Assembly (NCBI GenBank): GCA_011526095.1
Contig: WYBA01000225.1
Coordinates: forward strand, 1 to 51,697
Length of the DNA stretch: 51,697 nucleotides
Reading direction: 5' to 3'
Origin: Myxococcales bacterium
GTDB taxonomy: Bacteria > Myxococcota_A > Polyangia > Haliangiales > Haliangiaceae
Shown here: positions 33,464-41,083 of the stretch, in pieces
Numbering within the stretch: the stretch's first letter is position 1
Layout: each line of letters starts with the position of its first letter
Notes under the pieces: generated by a model
The model's input: only the letters and a program-made list of their open reading frames with translations
What the model was told of the DNA's origin: nothing
Database searches by the model: none
Program-made: the position numbers and the translations under genes

Positions 33464-34348
33464 ATGCCGCTGCCCCCGCGCCGAGGCAAGCCCCGGTCGT
33501 TCACGTCCGCCGAGCTGCGCGGCACCCTCGGCACGTTGCTGAGGACGACGCTCGCCCAGGCCGGCGTGGTCAAGGACGCGCTCGAGCGCGGCGCTCGCGA
33601 GGGCCGCGCGCGCCTCGACGACGTGCGCCACGGCCGCCGCCGCCACGACGCGCTCGCCGCGCTGGGCGAGCGCGTGCTCGAGCTGATGCGCGACGGCCAG
33701 CACCTCGAGCTCGCCGACGATCGCGAGATCGCCGAGGCGATCGCGCAGGTCGAGGCGTGCGACGCCGAGGACGAGGCCACGCACGAGCCGCGTCGCGCGC
33801 GCGGCCGCGGCGGGCGCGATCGCGACGAGGGTGGCGATCGCGACGTCGAGCCCGGCGTCGACTGGATCGAGCCGGTGTCGCGCTCGCGGTTCGATCGCGC
33901 GTCGTCGCCGGCGCCGAATCGCGACGAGGACGAGGGCGGCGACGCCGACGGCGCCGTGTCGTCCCGCCACTGGACGCCGCCGCGCCCGCGCAACCCCGAC
34001 CAGCGGGTGTGGCGCCCGACCGACGCCACCCCGGCAGAGGCGCCGCCGCGCCGGTCCGAGCCAGCGCGGGTCGAGCCGCGGCCGGGCCCCGAGCCGCGGC
34101 CGGCATCCGCCCGGCCGGCCCCCGCCCGGCCGGCCCCCGCCCGGCCGACCTTCCCGGATGCGTCCGGCACCCGGCCCGCGGCCCGCACCGCCGAGCCGCG
34201 CCCCGACGCCGATCCCCCGCGCCGCGGCGGGATCGTGTTCGAGCCGACCGACGACGAGTCGACCTCGGCCGAGGACGACCTGTCCGAGTACATGCACCCC
34301 GACGACGTGCCCCGCCCGGGCGGGAGCGGCCGGGGCGCGGCCGGCTAG
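33464..34348 (+). CDS. Unknown protein with structured N-terminus and Pro/Arg-rich disordered tail
   Basis: 294 residues from ATG 33464, with TCTAAT exactly six bases upstream. An alternative GTG at 33446 lies before that hexamer. Residues 1-110 are predicted helical and basic (SAELRGTLGTLLRTTLAQAG, LAALGERVLELMRDGQHLEL). From about 110 the chain is disordered: charged Asp/Arg/Gly-rich, then a Pro-Ala-Arg repeat (RPAPARP, DNA repeats near 34105-34148) and an acidic end. No signal peptide. I do not recognise the family. It is the last chromosomal gene before the tRNA and the inserted element. Confidence 0.8.
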   Translation: MPLPPRRGKPRSFTSAELRGTLGTLLRTTLAQAGVVKDALERGAREGRARLDDVRHGRRRHDALAALGERVLELMRDGQHLELADDREIAEAIAQVEACDAEDEATHEPRRARGRGGRDRDEGGDRDVEPGVDWIEPVSRSRFDRASSPAPNRDEDEGGDADGAVSSRHWTPPRPRNPDQRVWRPTDATPAEAPPRRSEPARVEPRPGPEPRPASARPAPARPAPARPTFPDASGTRPAARTAEPRPDADPPRRGGIVFEPTDDESTSAEDDLSEYMHPDDVPRPGGSGRGAAG

Positions 34349-34390
34349 CTGTCGACCGTGGCGGTCACGGGGGTCGCCCGGCCAGAGGGC

Positions 34391-34419
34391 TTGACACCGC
34401 CGACCCGGTCCGGTAGACA
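34391..34419 (+). promoter_or_regulatory. Sigma70-like promoter of tRNA-Ala
   Basis: TTGACA (34391-34396), 17-bp spacer, TAGACA (34414-34419). Transcription would begin near 34426, thirty bases before the mature tRNA. Confidence 0.7.
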
Positions 34420-34455
34420 GCAACCCCGTCATCGCCAGCGATGACAACCCGTTGC

Positions 34456-34528
<73 letters not shown>

Positions 34529-34540
34529 CCGCAATTTCAA

Positions 34541-35704
34541 CTAGTTAGGCGTCAGTTTCAGTCTTGCTGCCACGTGGCTGCCACGAGGTAGCGCTCGCGA
34601 GCTGAAAACCGCGGCGATCGCGTCGCGCTTGGCCTGCTCGCTCACGTGGATGTACTGCCGGGTCGTCTCGATCGAGGCGTGGCCCATCAGCTCCTGGATC
34701 ACGGGCAGCGGCACGTTCGCCGCCGCCAGCTCGGTCCCGTAGGTGTGGCGCAGGCAATGGATCGGCTTGGGTGGCAACGCCACCTGCGCCCGCTGGTACA
34801 GCGCCCGGATCGGCTTGTAGAGATCCCGGCGGTGCTCGAGCGGTGATCCATCCTCGTGCGCGCACACCCACAACCCACGCCGCGGCAGCGCGTCGAGCGA
34901 GGCCGCAAGCCGCGACGAGATCGCCACGGTGCGCGCCTTGTTGTGCTTGGGCGCGATGATCTGCCCCGTGTCGGTGTCCAGCGAGCGCCGGACGACGAGC
35001 TGTCCCGCCTTGATGTCGGTCCACTGCAGCCCGCGGATCTCGCCGGCGCGCAAGCCAGCCTCGGCGCCGAGCAACACGACCGCCCGATACAGCGGCGTCG
35101 CCGCCGCGAGCAGACGATCGACATCCTCCATCGCCACCGCCACGAGCTCGCTGTCCATCGCATCCACCGTGAACCGCAAGCCGGGCTTGGGGATCACGCC
35201 GTTGACGTGCGCGAACTTGAGCAAGCTCGACAGCACCGCGAGGCGGTTGTTGACCGTCTTCGGTGACACCGGCCGCTCGAGCTGCTCGGCGACGAACGCC
35301 CCGACGTGCTCCTGCCGGATCTCGTCGAGGCGAAGCGCGCCGAACGCGGGCTCCAGGTGGTGCGCGAGGATCTGTTGCTTCTTGCGCCGCTCGGACGGCT
35401 TCTGCTCCGGCTTGTACGTGCGCATGAACGTCGGCACGTACTCGGACAGCGTGGGGACGGTTCGTTCCTCCTTCCCTGCGACGACCGCCGCCTCGGCTCG
35501 GGGCTCGCTCACGGACTTGCCCGTGAGCGCCTCGGCCTTGGCGCGGTCCTCCGCGGCTCGTGCGCCGACCTTGGTGTTGGGGAGATCCTGGTACGGGCCG
35601 GCGATGCCGGGCGTCCCGAAAATCCGCACCTTGACCTTGTCGGCGCGCGTGACGATGGCTCGGAAGAACCATCGACCGGTTCGTGGATCACGACGGATGG
35701 GCAT
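34541..35704 (-). CDS. Tyrosine-recombinase integrase
   Basis: 387 residues from ATG 35704 with a strong ribosome site (GGAGGAG). N-terminal DNA-binding region (1-90), core-binding SAM-like domain (about 85-180; YVPTFMRTYKPEQKPSERRK), catalytic domain 185-370 with Arg219 (AGLRAGEI), Lys256 in the beta hairpin, His316-x-x-Arg319 (HCLRH), His342 (GHASIETT) and nucleophile Tyr351. The full catalytic set is present, so it should be active. It inserts and excises the element at the adjacent tRNA-Ala gene. Confidence 0.97.
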   Translation of the reverse strand: MPIRRDPRTGRWFFRAIVTRADKVKVRIFGTPGIAGPYQDLPNTKVGARAAEDRAKAEALTGKSVSEPRAEAAVVAGKEERTVPTLSEYVPTFMRTYKPEQKPSERRKKQQILAHHLEPAFGALRLDEIRQEHVGAFVAEQLERPVSPKTVNNRLAVLSSLLKFAHVNGVIPKPGLRFTVDAMDSELVAVAMEDVDRLLAAATPLYRAVVLLGAEAGLRAGEIRGLQWTDIKAGQLVVRRSLDTDTGQIIAPKHNKARTVAISSRLAASLDALPRRGLWVCAHEDGSPLEHRRDLYKPIRALYQRAQVALPPKPIHCLRHTYGTELAAANVPLPVIQELMGHASIETTRQYIHVSEQAKRDAIAAVFSSRALPRGSHVAARLKLTPN

Positions 35705-35706
35705 GG

Positions 35707-35919
35707 CTACTGCTCCTCCCGCGCGTCCTGCGATGACCACGAGCGCAACCATCGCATGATCGCCCGACGAGAGAAACGGATCTGCTTGCCGACCCGTCGA
35801 TGCGGAACCTCACCGCGCCCCACCGCCTCGTAGACGACGTTGCGGCCGACCTTGAGCAGTGCGGCGACCTCGTCGACGGTGAGCACGTCGTCGAGCACTT
35901 CGATGGTGGTGTCTTGCAT
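35707..35919 (-). CDS. Excisionase-type helix-turn-helix protein
   Basis: 70 residues. A MerR/excisionase-like winged helix: LTVDEVAALLKVGRNVVYEA, GRGEVPHRRVGKQIRFSRRAI, MRWLRSW. This is the HTH_17 arrangement found in Xis proteins and small phage regulators. It lies two bases upstream of the integrase, so the pair is co-expressed. Likely directs excision and/or represses element transcription. Preceded by GAGG at eight bases. Confidence 0.92.
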   Translation of the reverse strand: MQDTTIEVLDDVLTVDEVAALLKVGRNVVYEAVGRGEVPHRRVGKQIRFSRRAIMRWLRSWSSQDAREEQ

Positions 35920-35921
35920 GG

Positions 35922-36230
35922 CTACAGCCTCGGGATCGTCACCGTGGGGATCGTCAGCGCCGAGCGCGCCGCAGCTGCCGGAGCTCCGTCGGGCGCCACC
36001 GCGCGCAGCCGGGCGATGACGAGGTCGAGCACCTGGTCGACGTCGAGCTGGCGCAGGATGGCGAACGGCTTCGTCGGCGCGGCCGCCGCCGCGGGTGCGG
36101 CGAGCGCCTGCCCGGGGGCCGCGTCCAGCGCGGTGAGGATCGCGCGGCATGCGGCGGCGCCGCGCTGCTTGTGCTCGGCCGTGGCGCCCTCGGCGACCGC
36201 GGCGCGGATGGTCGTGATCAGCTCGTCGAT
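35922..36230 (-). CDS. Small element protein, possibly starting at a rare ATC codon
   Basis: An open frame of about 103 codons fills the gap between the M23 gene stop (36243) and the Xis gene. No ATG, GTG or TTG lies near its beginning; the first in-frame GTG is close to the C-terminus. A perfect AGGAGG is followed after five bases by ATC (36230-36228), and an in-frame CTG lies at 36221. The product is mostly helical: ELITTIRAAVAEGATAEHKQ, AAACRAILTALDAA, an Ala-rich linker, then KPFAILRQLDVDQVLDLVIA. Function unknown. Coding is plausible because of the ribosome site, GC bias and tight packing; the start is unresolved. Confidence 0.5.
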   Translation of the reverse strand: MDELITTIRAAVAEGATAEHKQRGAAACRAILTALDAAPGQALAAPAAAAAPTKPFAILRQLDVDQVLDLVIARLRAVAPDGAPAAAARSALTIPTVTIPRL

Positions 36231-36242
36231 GGGGGCCTCCTG

Positions 36243-37265
36243 TCAGAACGGGATGGGCTCCTCGGGCTGGCCGAGGAGGTTGTCGCGAGGGCGAAGGCGC
36301 GCGATGAGGCGCGCCTCCTCGTCGAGGGCGTCGTCGGGGTCGGTGATGCGCACGGCGACCTCGACGCGCTCGCGTGCGTAGGTGAGGCCAGGGTCGTGGC
36401 CCTCGCCGTACTGGCCGCGCCAGAAGCCCTTCCACCGCCGCCACGTCTGCAGGTGGCGCGTGAGGGTCTCGTAGAGCTTGCCGGCGCTGCTCTGCCCGAC
36501 GTAGACGACCTCGCCGTCCTCGCGGATGACGTAGACGCCGGACTGTCCGCGGAGCTCGCGCACCCACGCGGGGTACGGTTCACCGCGCGCGCCGACGGAC
36601 CGGTAGACGAGGCCGCCGTTGCGCAGCGCGCCGGCGTCGTCGGCGATCGCGGCCCACCGCGCGAGGTGGGGCGTCGGGTCGACGGGGCGGCCGCGCAGGT
36701 GGAGCTCGAAGTGCAGGTGCTTGAGCGCCTCGCGATCGACGGGGCTCGCGCCGACGATGCCGAGCGGTTGTCCGGCGGCGACGTGCTCGCCCGAGCGGCG
36801 GCGTAACGTCGGCGTGACGAGCAGGAGCTCGAGGTGGCGGTAGATGCTCGTCCAGCCGCCGGCGTGCTCGAGCACCACGGTGAACCCGGTCGCCGTCCAG
36901 CCTGCCGACCACACGGTGCCGTCGGCGATCGCGAGCGCCTCGACGCCGTCGGGCATGAAGTGCCACTTGCTCCCGTTCGGCGAGCCGGGCGGCAGCTCGG
37001 CGACGAGGTCGTTGCGCGTGCGTCGCCGGAACATCACGTCGACGCCGAGGTGGAGCCGACGTCCGCCGTCGCGCGCGGAGCCCCAGCCGTCCGAGATGAC
37101 CGGCGCGCGGCCCTGGAACGTCGGCACCGGCCAGACCCACACGCCGGGCGGCAGCGCCGCGCGCCGGCGACGAGGCGTCGAGGCGCGCGCGTTGCGCTCG
37201 CCCCAGGCGACCGCAGCCAGCGTGCCGCTGCCGACGACGATCCACGGCAGGGCGGCGTCACGCAC
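36243..37265 (-). CDS. M23 peptidase fused to a GIY-YIG nuclease domain
   Basis: 340 residues from GTG 37265, chosen because GGAGG lies seven bases upstream and the overlap with the upstream gene is only eight bases; GTG 37310 is the longer alternative. A short hydrophobic N-terminus (PWIVVGSGTLAAVAWG) may be an anchor. The LytM/M23 domain (about 45-215) has HLGVD (72-76, zinc ligands His and Asp), the SIYRHL strand and HLHFELH (183-189). A GIY-YIG domain follows (about 235-330): GVYVI (Tyr245), VVYVGQS (Tyr255), Arg270, then EEARLIARLRPRDN supplying Glu and Asn. A wall endopeptidase joined to a DNA nuclease is very unusual and suggests a virion or DNA-entry protein. Confidence 0.9.
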   Translation of the reverse strand: MRDAALPWIVVGSGTLAAVAWGERNARASTPRRRRAALPPGVWVWPVPTFQGRAPVISDGWGSARDGGRRLHLGVDVMFRRRTRNDLVAELPPGSPNGSKWHFMPDGVEALAIADGTVWSAGWTATGFTVVLEHAGGWTSIYRHLELLLVTPTLRRRSGEHVAAGQPLGIVGASPVDREALKHLHFELHLRGRPVDPTPHLARWAAIADDAGALRNGGLVYRSVGARGEPYPAWVRELRGQSGVYVIREDGEVVYVGQSSAGKLYETLTRHLQTWRRWKGFWRGQYGEGHDPGLTYARERVEVAVRITDPDDALDEEARLIARLRPRDNLLGQPEEPIPF

Positions 37266-37929
37266 GACGCGACCTCCGCGTCTGGACGGCGCGCGTGACG
37301 AGGTAGCCACCGCCGAGCAGGCCCGCGCCGAGGAGCAGCGGCTTGAACAGCGGGCCGAGGCCGCGGGCCGCCGCCCTGCCAGCGCCCTCGGCGACGTCGC
37401 CGGCGGCCTCGCCGACGCCGCTCGCGACGCTGCCCGCAGCGCCCAGGACGTAGCTCGCGGCGCCGGCCAGCGTCGAGGGCAGGTCCACCACGCTCTTCAC
37501 GAGCGCGTCGGTGAACGTGAGGTCGGGCGGCTCCTCGGCCGCAACCTGCAGGCGGATCGCGAGCCGGTTCGTCGTGTCCCAGAACCCGCGGTTGTCGGCG
37601 TAGACGGCCGACGGCGGCGCGCCGGTCGTGAGCTCGACGACGCGCGCGGCCTGCTCCTGCCACTGGCGCTTCGCCGCCTTCATGCCGAAGACGTCCATGC
37701 GCGCCCCCGCCACGGCCCGCGACCAAATCGCCGCGAGCTGGAGCACGTCGGCGTTCAGCGTCCGCGGGATCTTGCGCGTCGTCGTCCCGAGCGTGTCGTA
37801 GCCGCGCTTGTCGGCGAGGTACTTGCGCAGCGCCGACTGCATCTCGACGAAGTCGTTCATCCCGGTGATCGTCGCGATGCCGCGGTCCTCGGAGATCGCC
37901 GCGCCGCCGTTGCGGTAGCGGAGGATCAC
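37258..37929 (-). CDS. Element membrane protein of unknown function
   Basis: 223 residues from a GTG overlapping the stop of the transglycosylase gene (GTGA). N-terminal half soluble and helical (MNDFVEMQSALRKYLADKRG, ARVVELTTGAPPSAVYADNR). C-terminal half (about 140-215) is Ala/Gly-rich with a membrane helix (LFKPLLLGAGLLGGGYLVT) and a basic tail (RAVQTRRSRRA). Lies between the lytic transglycosylase and M23 genes in a translationally coupled run, so it may help place or assemble these enzymes at the membrane. No known domain recognised. Confidence 0.82.
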   Translation of the reverse strand: MILRYRNGGAAISEDRGIATITGMNDFVEMQSALRKYLADKRGYDTLGTTTRKIPRTLNADVLQLAAIWSRAVAGARMDVFGMKAAKRQWQEQAARVVELTTGAPPSAVYADNRGFWDTTNRLAIRLQVAAEEPPDLTFTDALVKSVVDLPSTLAGAASYVLGAAGSVASGVGEAAGDVAEGAGRAAARGLGPLFKPLLLGAGLLGGGYLVTRAVQTRRSRRA

Positions 37930-38783
37930 GACGCACCTGCCGGCTGCGCCTCGACCTGCGCGGGCGACGCCACGGGGCTCGCCTCCGCCGCACCGGGGTC
38001 GGCGACCGCGACGAGCGGCACCGCGTAGCCCTCGGACTCGTCGCGCGTGCGCTCGCGCAGGTACTGCGCCGTGACGGCCTTCGCGAACCGCACCTTGGCC
38101 GGGTTCGACAGGTTGGGGCTCGCGCCCGCGGCCTTCGCCGCGCGGTGGACGTCGTCGATCGTCAGATCGCGCTGGCGCCGCGCGACGAGGGTGGTCGCGA
38201 CTAGTCCGACGCCGGCGCGCTCGCTGAACCCCGCGTTCCAGCCGAAGGTCAGCAGCTCGACGAACCGCGGGTTGTCCCAGTCGGGCCGCAGGTTCGGCAC
38301 CTCGGGGTGGTTGCGGTCGTACGCCGCCGCGATGCGCATCAGCGCGTCGCTCGCGATCGCGACGTTGATCGCCGGGTCGTAGAGGTCGCGTCGCTCGTAG
38401 GCCGTGCCTTGGCGGTCGTTGAAGCCGCGCCGGACGACGTCGATCACCTGCAGCAGGCCGACGGCGTCGCCGGTGACCTGGCGCGGGTTGAGGTCGGACT
38501 CGCGCATCGCCAGCGCGCGCAGGTACGCGACCGGGATGCCGCGACCGTGCATCGCGAACGTGGCGTCGTACGTCCGCGGCGCCACGCGCGCGAGGTCCTT
38601 GCGCGACGGCGGCGGGCCCGTGCGCTTCGACGGCGCCGGCGGCGCGTCGTCGTACGCGCGCTCCTCTCGGTGCGCATCCGCGCCGACGCGCGCCTTGTCG
38701 TTGCGGTCGATCAGGTACCAGACCAGGCCGCCCACGCCGAGCGCGGACAGCCAGGTCGTCATGTTGCTCTTGCTCTCGGACAT
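37926..38783 (-). CDS. Membrane-anchored lytic transglycosylase (SLT-like)
   Basis: 285 residues, ATG 38783 with GAGGAG ribosome site. One membrane helix (WLSALGVGGLVWYLI, about 11-25). SLT-type domain about 70-190: catalytic Glu95 in ALAMRESDLNP, followed by TGDAVGLLQVI (the G-L-M-Q-like motif), later FVELLTFGWNAGFSERAGVG, equivalent to the Y-N-A-G substrate motif. It cleaves the glycan strand of peptidoglycan. C-terminus is Pro/Ala-rich. In phages and conjugative elements such enzymes open the wall during DNA entry or particle assembly. Overlaps the downstream membrane-protein gene. Confidence 0.9.
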   Translation of the reverse strand: MSESKSNMTTWLSALGVGGLVWYLIDRNDKARVGADAHREERAYDDAPPAPSKRTGPPPSRKDLARVAPRTYDATFAMHGRGIPVAYLRALAMRESDLNPRQVTGDAVGLLQVIDVVRRGFNDRQGTAYERRDLYDPAINVAIASDALMRIAAAYDRNHPEVPNLRPDWDNPRFVELLTFGWNAGFSERAGVGLVATTLVARRQRDLTIDDVHRAAKAAGASPNLSNPAKVRFAKAVTAQYLRERTRDESEGYAVPLVAVADPGAAEASPVASPAQVEAQPAGAS

Positions 38784-38831
38784 GATCGGTCTCCTCGCGG
38801 CGCACCTGCGCCGCGTCTTGGGGGAAAGGGG

Positions 38832-38887
38832 GAGCTCGACCCGGCCCCGTCGCTCGACGAGCGGGGGCCCGGGTCACGCGAGCTGCC
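38832..38887. repeat. Copy B of a hairpin-forming intergenic repeat (inverted to copy A)
   Basis: 56 bp. Starts GAGCTCGACCCGGCCCC and ends GGGTCACGCGAGCTGCC; the two ends pair, forming a strong stem. The same ends occur, in opposite orientation, at 39759-39810. It lies in the 182-bp gap before the transglycosylase gene, which otherwise holds only a short CCGTCTTCAGACGG palindrome and the ribosome site. Confidence 0.85.
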
Positions 38888-38965
38888 GAGGAGCCGCCCT
38901 CGGTTCACCGTCTGAAGACGGTCAGTCGATCAGGCAGTCGGACTCGGTCACTCGCTCGGGAACGC

Positions 38966-39280
38966 TCAGCCCGCGGCATCCTCCGGCCGCACGTCGCGGC
39001 GGATGATGATCGCGATCGGCACCGGCGCCTCGTCCGTGCCGGCGCCGTTGCCGGCGTCGGGCGCGGTCGAGGACACCTCGTCACCGCCATCGGTCGGCGC
39101 CGGCTCGGGGGCCGCGACCTGGTAGGTCGGCGTCGCTCCGAACAGGCTCCACCCGCCGGCGCACGTCGAGGACGGTTGCCCGTCCCCGACGTACGCGGGG
39201 GTGCGCGGACCGAGCAGGCTGGCGAACCAGCCCAGGAGGCCGCCGCACGAGGCGGCGATGGGGTTGCGCGTGGGGTTCAT
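38966..39280 (-). CDS. Small element protein with hydrophobic N-terminus
   Basis: 104 residues, ATG 39280 with GGAGGA ribosome site. N-terminal hydrophobic segment SCGGLLGWFASLLG (about 11-24), then a low-complexity Pro/Thr/Asp/Gly-rich middle and an end PVPIAIIIRRDVRPEDAAG. Two Cys (12 and 40) flank the hydrophobic part. Could be a small membrane or envelope-associated protein. Not recognised; context is its only clue. Confidence 0.7.
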   Translation of the reverse strand: MNPTRNPIAASCGGLLGWFASLLGPRTPAYVGDGQPSSTCAGGWSLFGATPTYQVAAPEPAPTDGGDEVSSTAPDAGNGAGTDEAPVPIAIIIRRDVRPEDAAG

Positions 39281-39296
39281 CGCGTCCTCCTCCTGC

Positions 39297-39719
39297 TCAC
39301 TTCACCAGCTTGCCGACGAGCGCACCGATGGTGCGGAGCTGCTCGTCGCGCTTGGCGTGGATCGCGAGCGCGTTCTGGTAGGTGATGAGGTTCTGCACGT
39401 CGGTGTCCGCCCGGCCCTGCGCCGCGGGAGCCGCGGGGAGCGGCTGGATCGCGGCGAGGAGCTGGGCGGCCAGCTCGACGAGCTGACCGGTGGTGAGGCC
39501 GGCGAGGAGCTTCTTGTCCTCCTCGACCTCGACGGGCTGAGCGACCACCACCGCGGGCCGCGGGCGCAGCGCGCCCCCGGTCGGCGGACGATGGATCACG
39601 GCGCGCATCGGCCGGCGGAAGGGCGACCGCGCGGGGCGGCTGTCCTGGCTCCGGTGATCGCGGGGCGCGTTGCGCAGGTCGTCCTCGTCCACGAAGATGA
39701 TGTCGGCGTACTCGTCCAT
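39297..39719 (-). CDS. Element protein of unknown function
   Basis: 140 residues, ATG 39719 with AAGGAG ribosome site. An acidic N-terminus (MDEYADIIFVDEDDLRNAP), an Arg/Pro-rich middle and a helical C-terminus (about 75-140; KKLLAGLTTGQLVELAAQLL, then IHAKRDEQLRTIGALVGKL), which may form a coiled coil. No signal peptide. The length, charge layout and gene position resemble small structural or scaffold proteins, but no family is recognised. Confidence 0.7.
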   Translation of the reverse strand: MDEYADIIFVDEDDLRNAPRDHRSQDSRPARSPFRRPMRAVIHRPPTGGALRPRPAVVVAQPVEVEEDKKLLAGLTTGQLVELAAQLLAAIQPLPAAPAAQGRADTDVQNLITYQNALAIHAKRDEQLRTIGALVGKLVK

Positions 39720-39758
39720 GGGGTTCTCCTTCGTTCGGGTTGGGGGACGGGCGGTCCT

Positions 39759-39810
39759 GGCAGCTCGCGTGACCCCGGCGCCCGCTCACGCGGGGGGCCG
39801 GGTCGAGCTC
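39759..39810. repeat. Copy A of the hairpin-forming intergenic repeat
   Basis: 52 bp, inverted relative to copy B at 38832-38887. The outer 17 bases of each end match copy B exactly on the opposite strand; the middle differs slightly. It fills most of the 94-bp gap between the genes at 39297 and 39814. Confidence 0.85.
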
Positions 39811-39813
39811 GGG

Positions 39814-40341
39814 TCAAGCGACGTCGTCGTAGCCGTCGTCGTCCTCGACGAAGCCGAGGTCGCGATCGACGTCGGCGGACTCGTGCTGGTAGCGGCGCCA
39901 CACGCGCGCCGGGCCGACGCCCTGGCGCGGCGGCGGGTCCGCCGGCCCGGCCTCGTCCTTCTTCGCCTTGGCCGCGGCCTCGGTGCGGCTCGCCATGAGC
40001 GCGAGCGCGAGCTGCCCCGCGCCCGCCGCGGCGAGGCCGTTGGCCGCGACGCGCGCGTTGCCGTCCATCGTGAACGCGGCGATGCCGCCGCCGATGGTCA
40101 TCGCCAGCCCGATGCTCTCGGGGCTCATGACGTCCTGGCTGGCGAGCAGGCCGCCGAGCAGCGCGCCGCCGCCGCCGCCGGCGATCGAGGCGATCGTGGT
40201 GTTGAGCTCCGGCGCGGGCGCGCGGTGGAGGGCGCGCCGGCGCGGGCGGCTCGCTGCGGGGCGAGCGATGGCGGCGCCGCCACCGCTGTTGCGGTGGCCG
40301 GGCTTGTGCTTCGGCTTGTGCTTGGGCTTCTTCTTCTGCAT
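39814..40341 (-). CDS. Element protein: basic N-terminus plus hydrophobic helices
   Basis: 175 residues, ATG 40341 with AAAGGAGA ribosome site. The first 45 residues are strongly basic (QKKKPKHKPKHKPGHRNSGG, Arg-rich), as in DNA-binding virion or nucleoid proteins. Residues about 48-120 have three hydrophobic stretches (TTIASIAGGGGGALLGGLLA, SIGLAMTIGGGIAAFTM, VAANGLAAAGAGQLALALM). The C-terminus is acidic (VDRDLGFVEDDDGYDDVA). A protein that could bind DNA at one end and sit in a membrane is what a membrane-containing particle might use, but that is speculation. Confidence 0.75.
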   Translation of the reverse strand: MQKKKPKHKPKHKPGHRNSGGGAAIARPAASRPRRRALHRAPAPELNTTIASIAGGGGGALLGGLLASQDVMSPESIGLAMTIGGGIAAFTMDGNARVAANGLAAAGAGQLALALMASRTEAAAKAKKDEAGPADPPPRQGVGPARVWRRYQHESADVDRDLGFVEDDDGYDDVA

Positions 40342-40366
40342 GGCTGGTCTCCTTTCGGTGATCGGG

Positions 40367-40969
40367 TCAGGCGGCGACGGCGAATCCGTCGTCGTCCTCG
40401 GAGCTGGGCTGGTCGTCGTCGTTGCCGTCGTCGTCGAAGCTGTCGTCGAGCTCGTCGTCATCGTCGGGCTCGCGGCACTGGAAGCAGTCGTGGTGGGCGA
40501 GCCGTCCGCGCGGGCACACCTCGACGGCGTGCGCGATCGCCGCGCGGGTCGCGGCCGCGATCAGCACGAACGCCGCCGAGCCACGCGCTGCCCCGACCGG
40601 GGCGAACATCGCCACGGCGTCGGTGGGCATGCCGATCGCGTCGAGCACCGCGACGATCTCGCAGGGCGTCAGCCCGACGTCGTCATCGAGCGCGCGGATG
40701 AGGAAGCGCGTGGCGAACCACAGGTCATCCTCGTCGAGCGCGACGACGGTGCCGACCTCGGCGCGCAGGGTGTGCAGGACGTGGCGGCGCGCGGCCTCGA
40801 GCCGCCGCTCGGCCTCGGGCCAGTCGACGACGTGCAGCGACGCGAGCGCGAACACGTCGCGCGCGAGCTGCTCGTCGTCGTTGGGCGTCCGGCGCGCGTG
40901 CGCCGGCGTCATCGTCATCCCCTTGGGGAGCGGCGGTGGGTTCTTCCAGGGCTGGTTAGGGTCACGCAT
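40367..40969 (-). CDS. Element protein with acidic tail
   Basis: 200 residues, ATG 40969 with CAGGAGAG ribosome site. A helical core (about 28-150: DDEQLARDVFALASLHVVDW, PEAERRLEAARRHVLHTLRA, LTPCEIVAVLDAIGMPTDAV) is followed by a Cys/His cluster (CPRGRLAHHDCFQC, possible zinc site) and a C-terminal run of Asp residues. No known domain recognised. The Cys-x8-Cys-x2-Cys region plus HH could bind metal. Located between the basic and transglutaminase-like proteins. Confidence 0.72.
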   Translation of the reverse strand: MRDPNQPWKNPPPLPKGMTMTPAHARRTPNDDEQLARDVFALASLHVVDWPEAERRLEAARRHVLHTLRAEVGTVVALDEDDLWFATRFLIRALDDDVGLTPCEIVAVLDAIGMPTDAVAMFAPVGAARGSAAFVLIAAATRAAIAHAVEVCPRGRLAHHDCFQCREPDDDDELDDSFDDDGNDDDQPSSEDDDGFAVAA

Positions 40970-40987
40970 GGCAGATCTCTCCTGTCG

Positions 40988-41009
40988 CGGCCGGGGCGCA
41001 CCCCGGCCG
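40988..41009. terminator. GC-rich hairpin between element genes
   Basis: CGGCCGGGG and CCCCGGCCG form a perfect nine-base stem with a four-base loop, 75 bases after the stop of the gene at 41084 and just before the ribosome site of the next gene. It could be a terminator or mRNA processing/stability element; no T-tract. Confidence 0.5.
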
Positions 41010-41083
41010 TTCGCCGCGCCGCGCATCGCGCGGGCCGCGTGGTGGTCATCAGGCGCGCGGGCGAGCCGCACGCGGGTGGTGGT

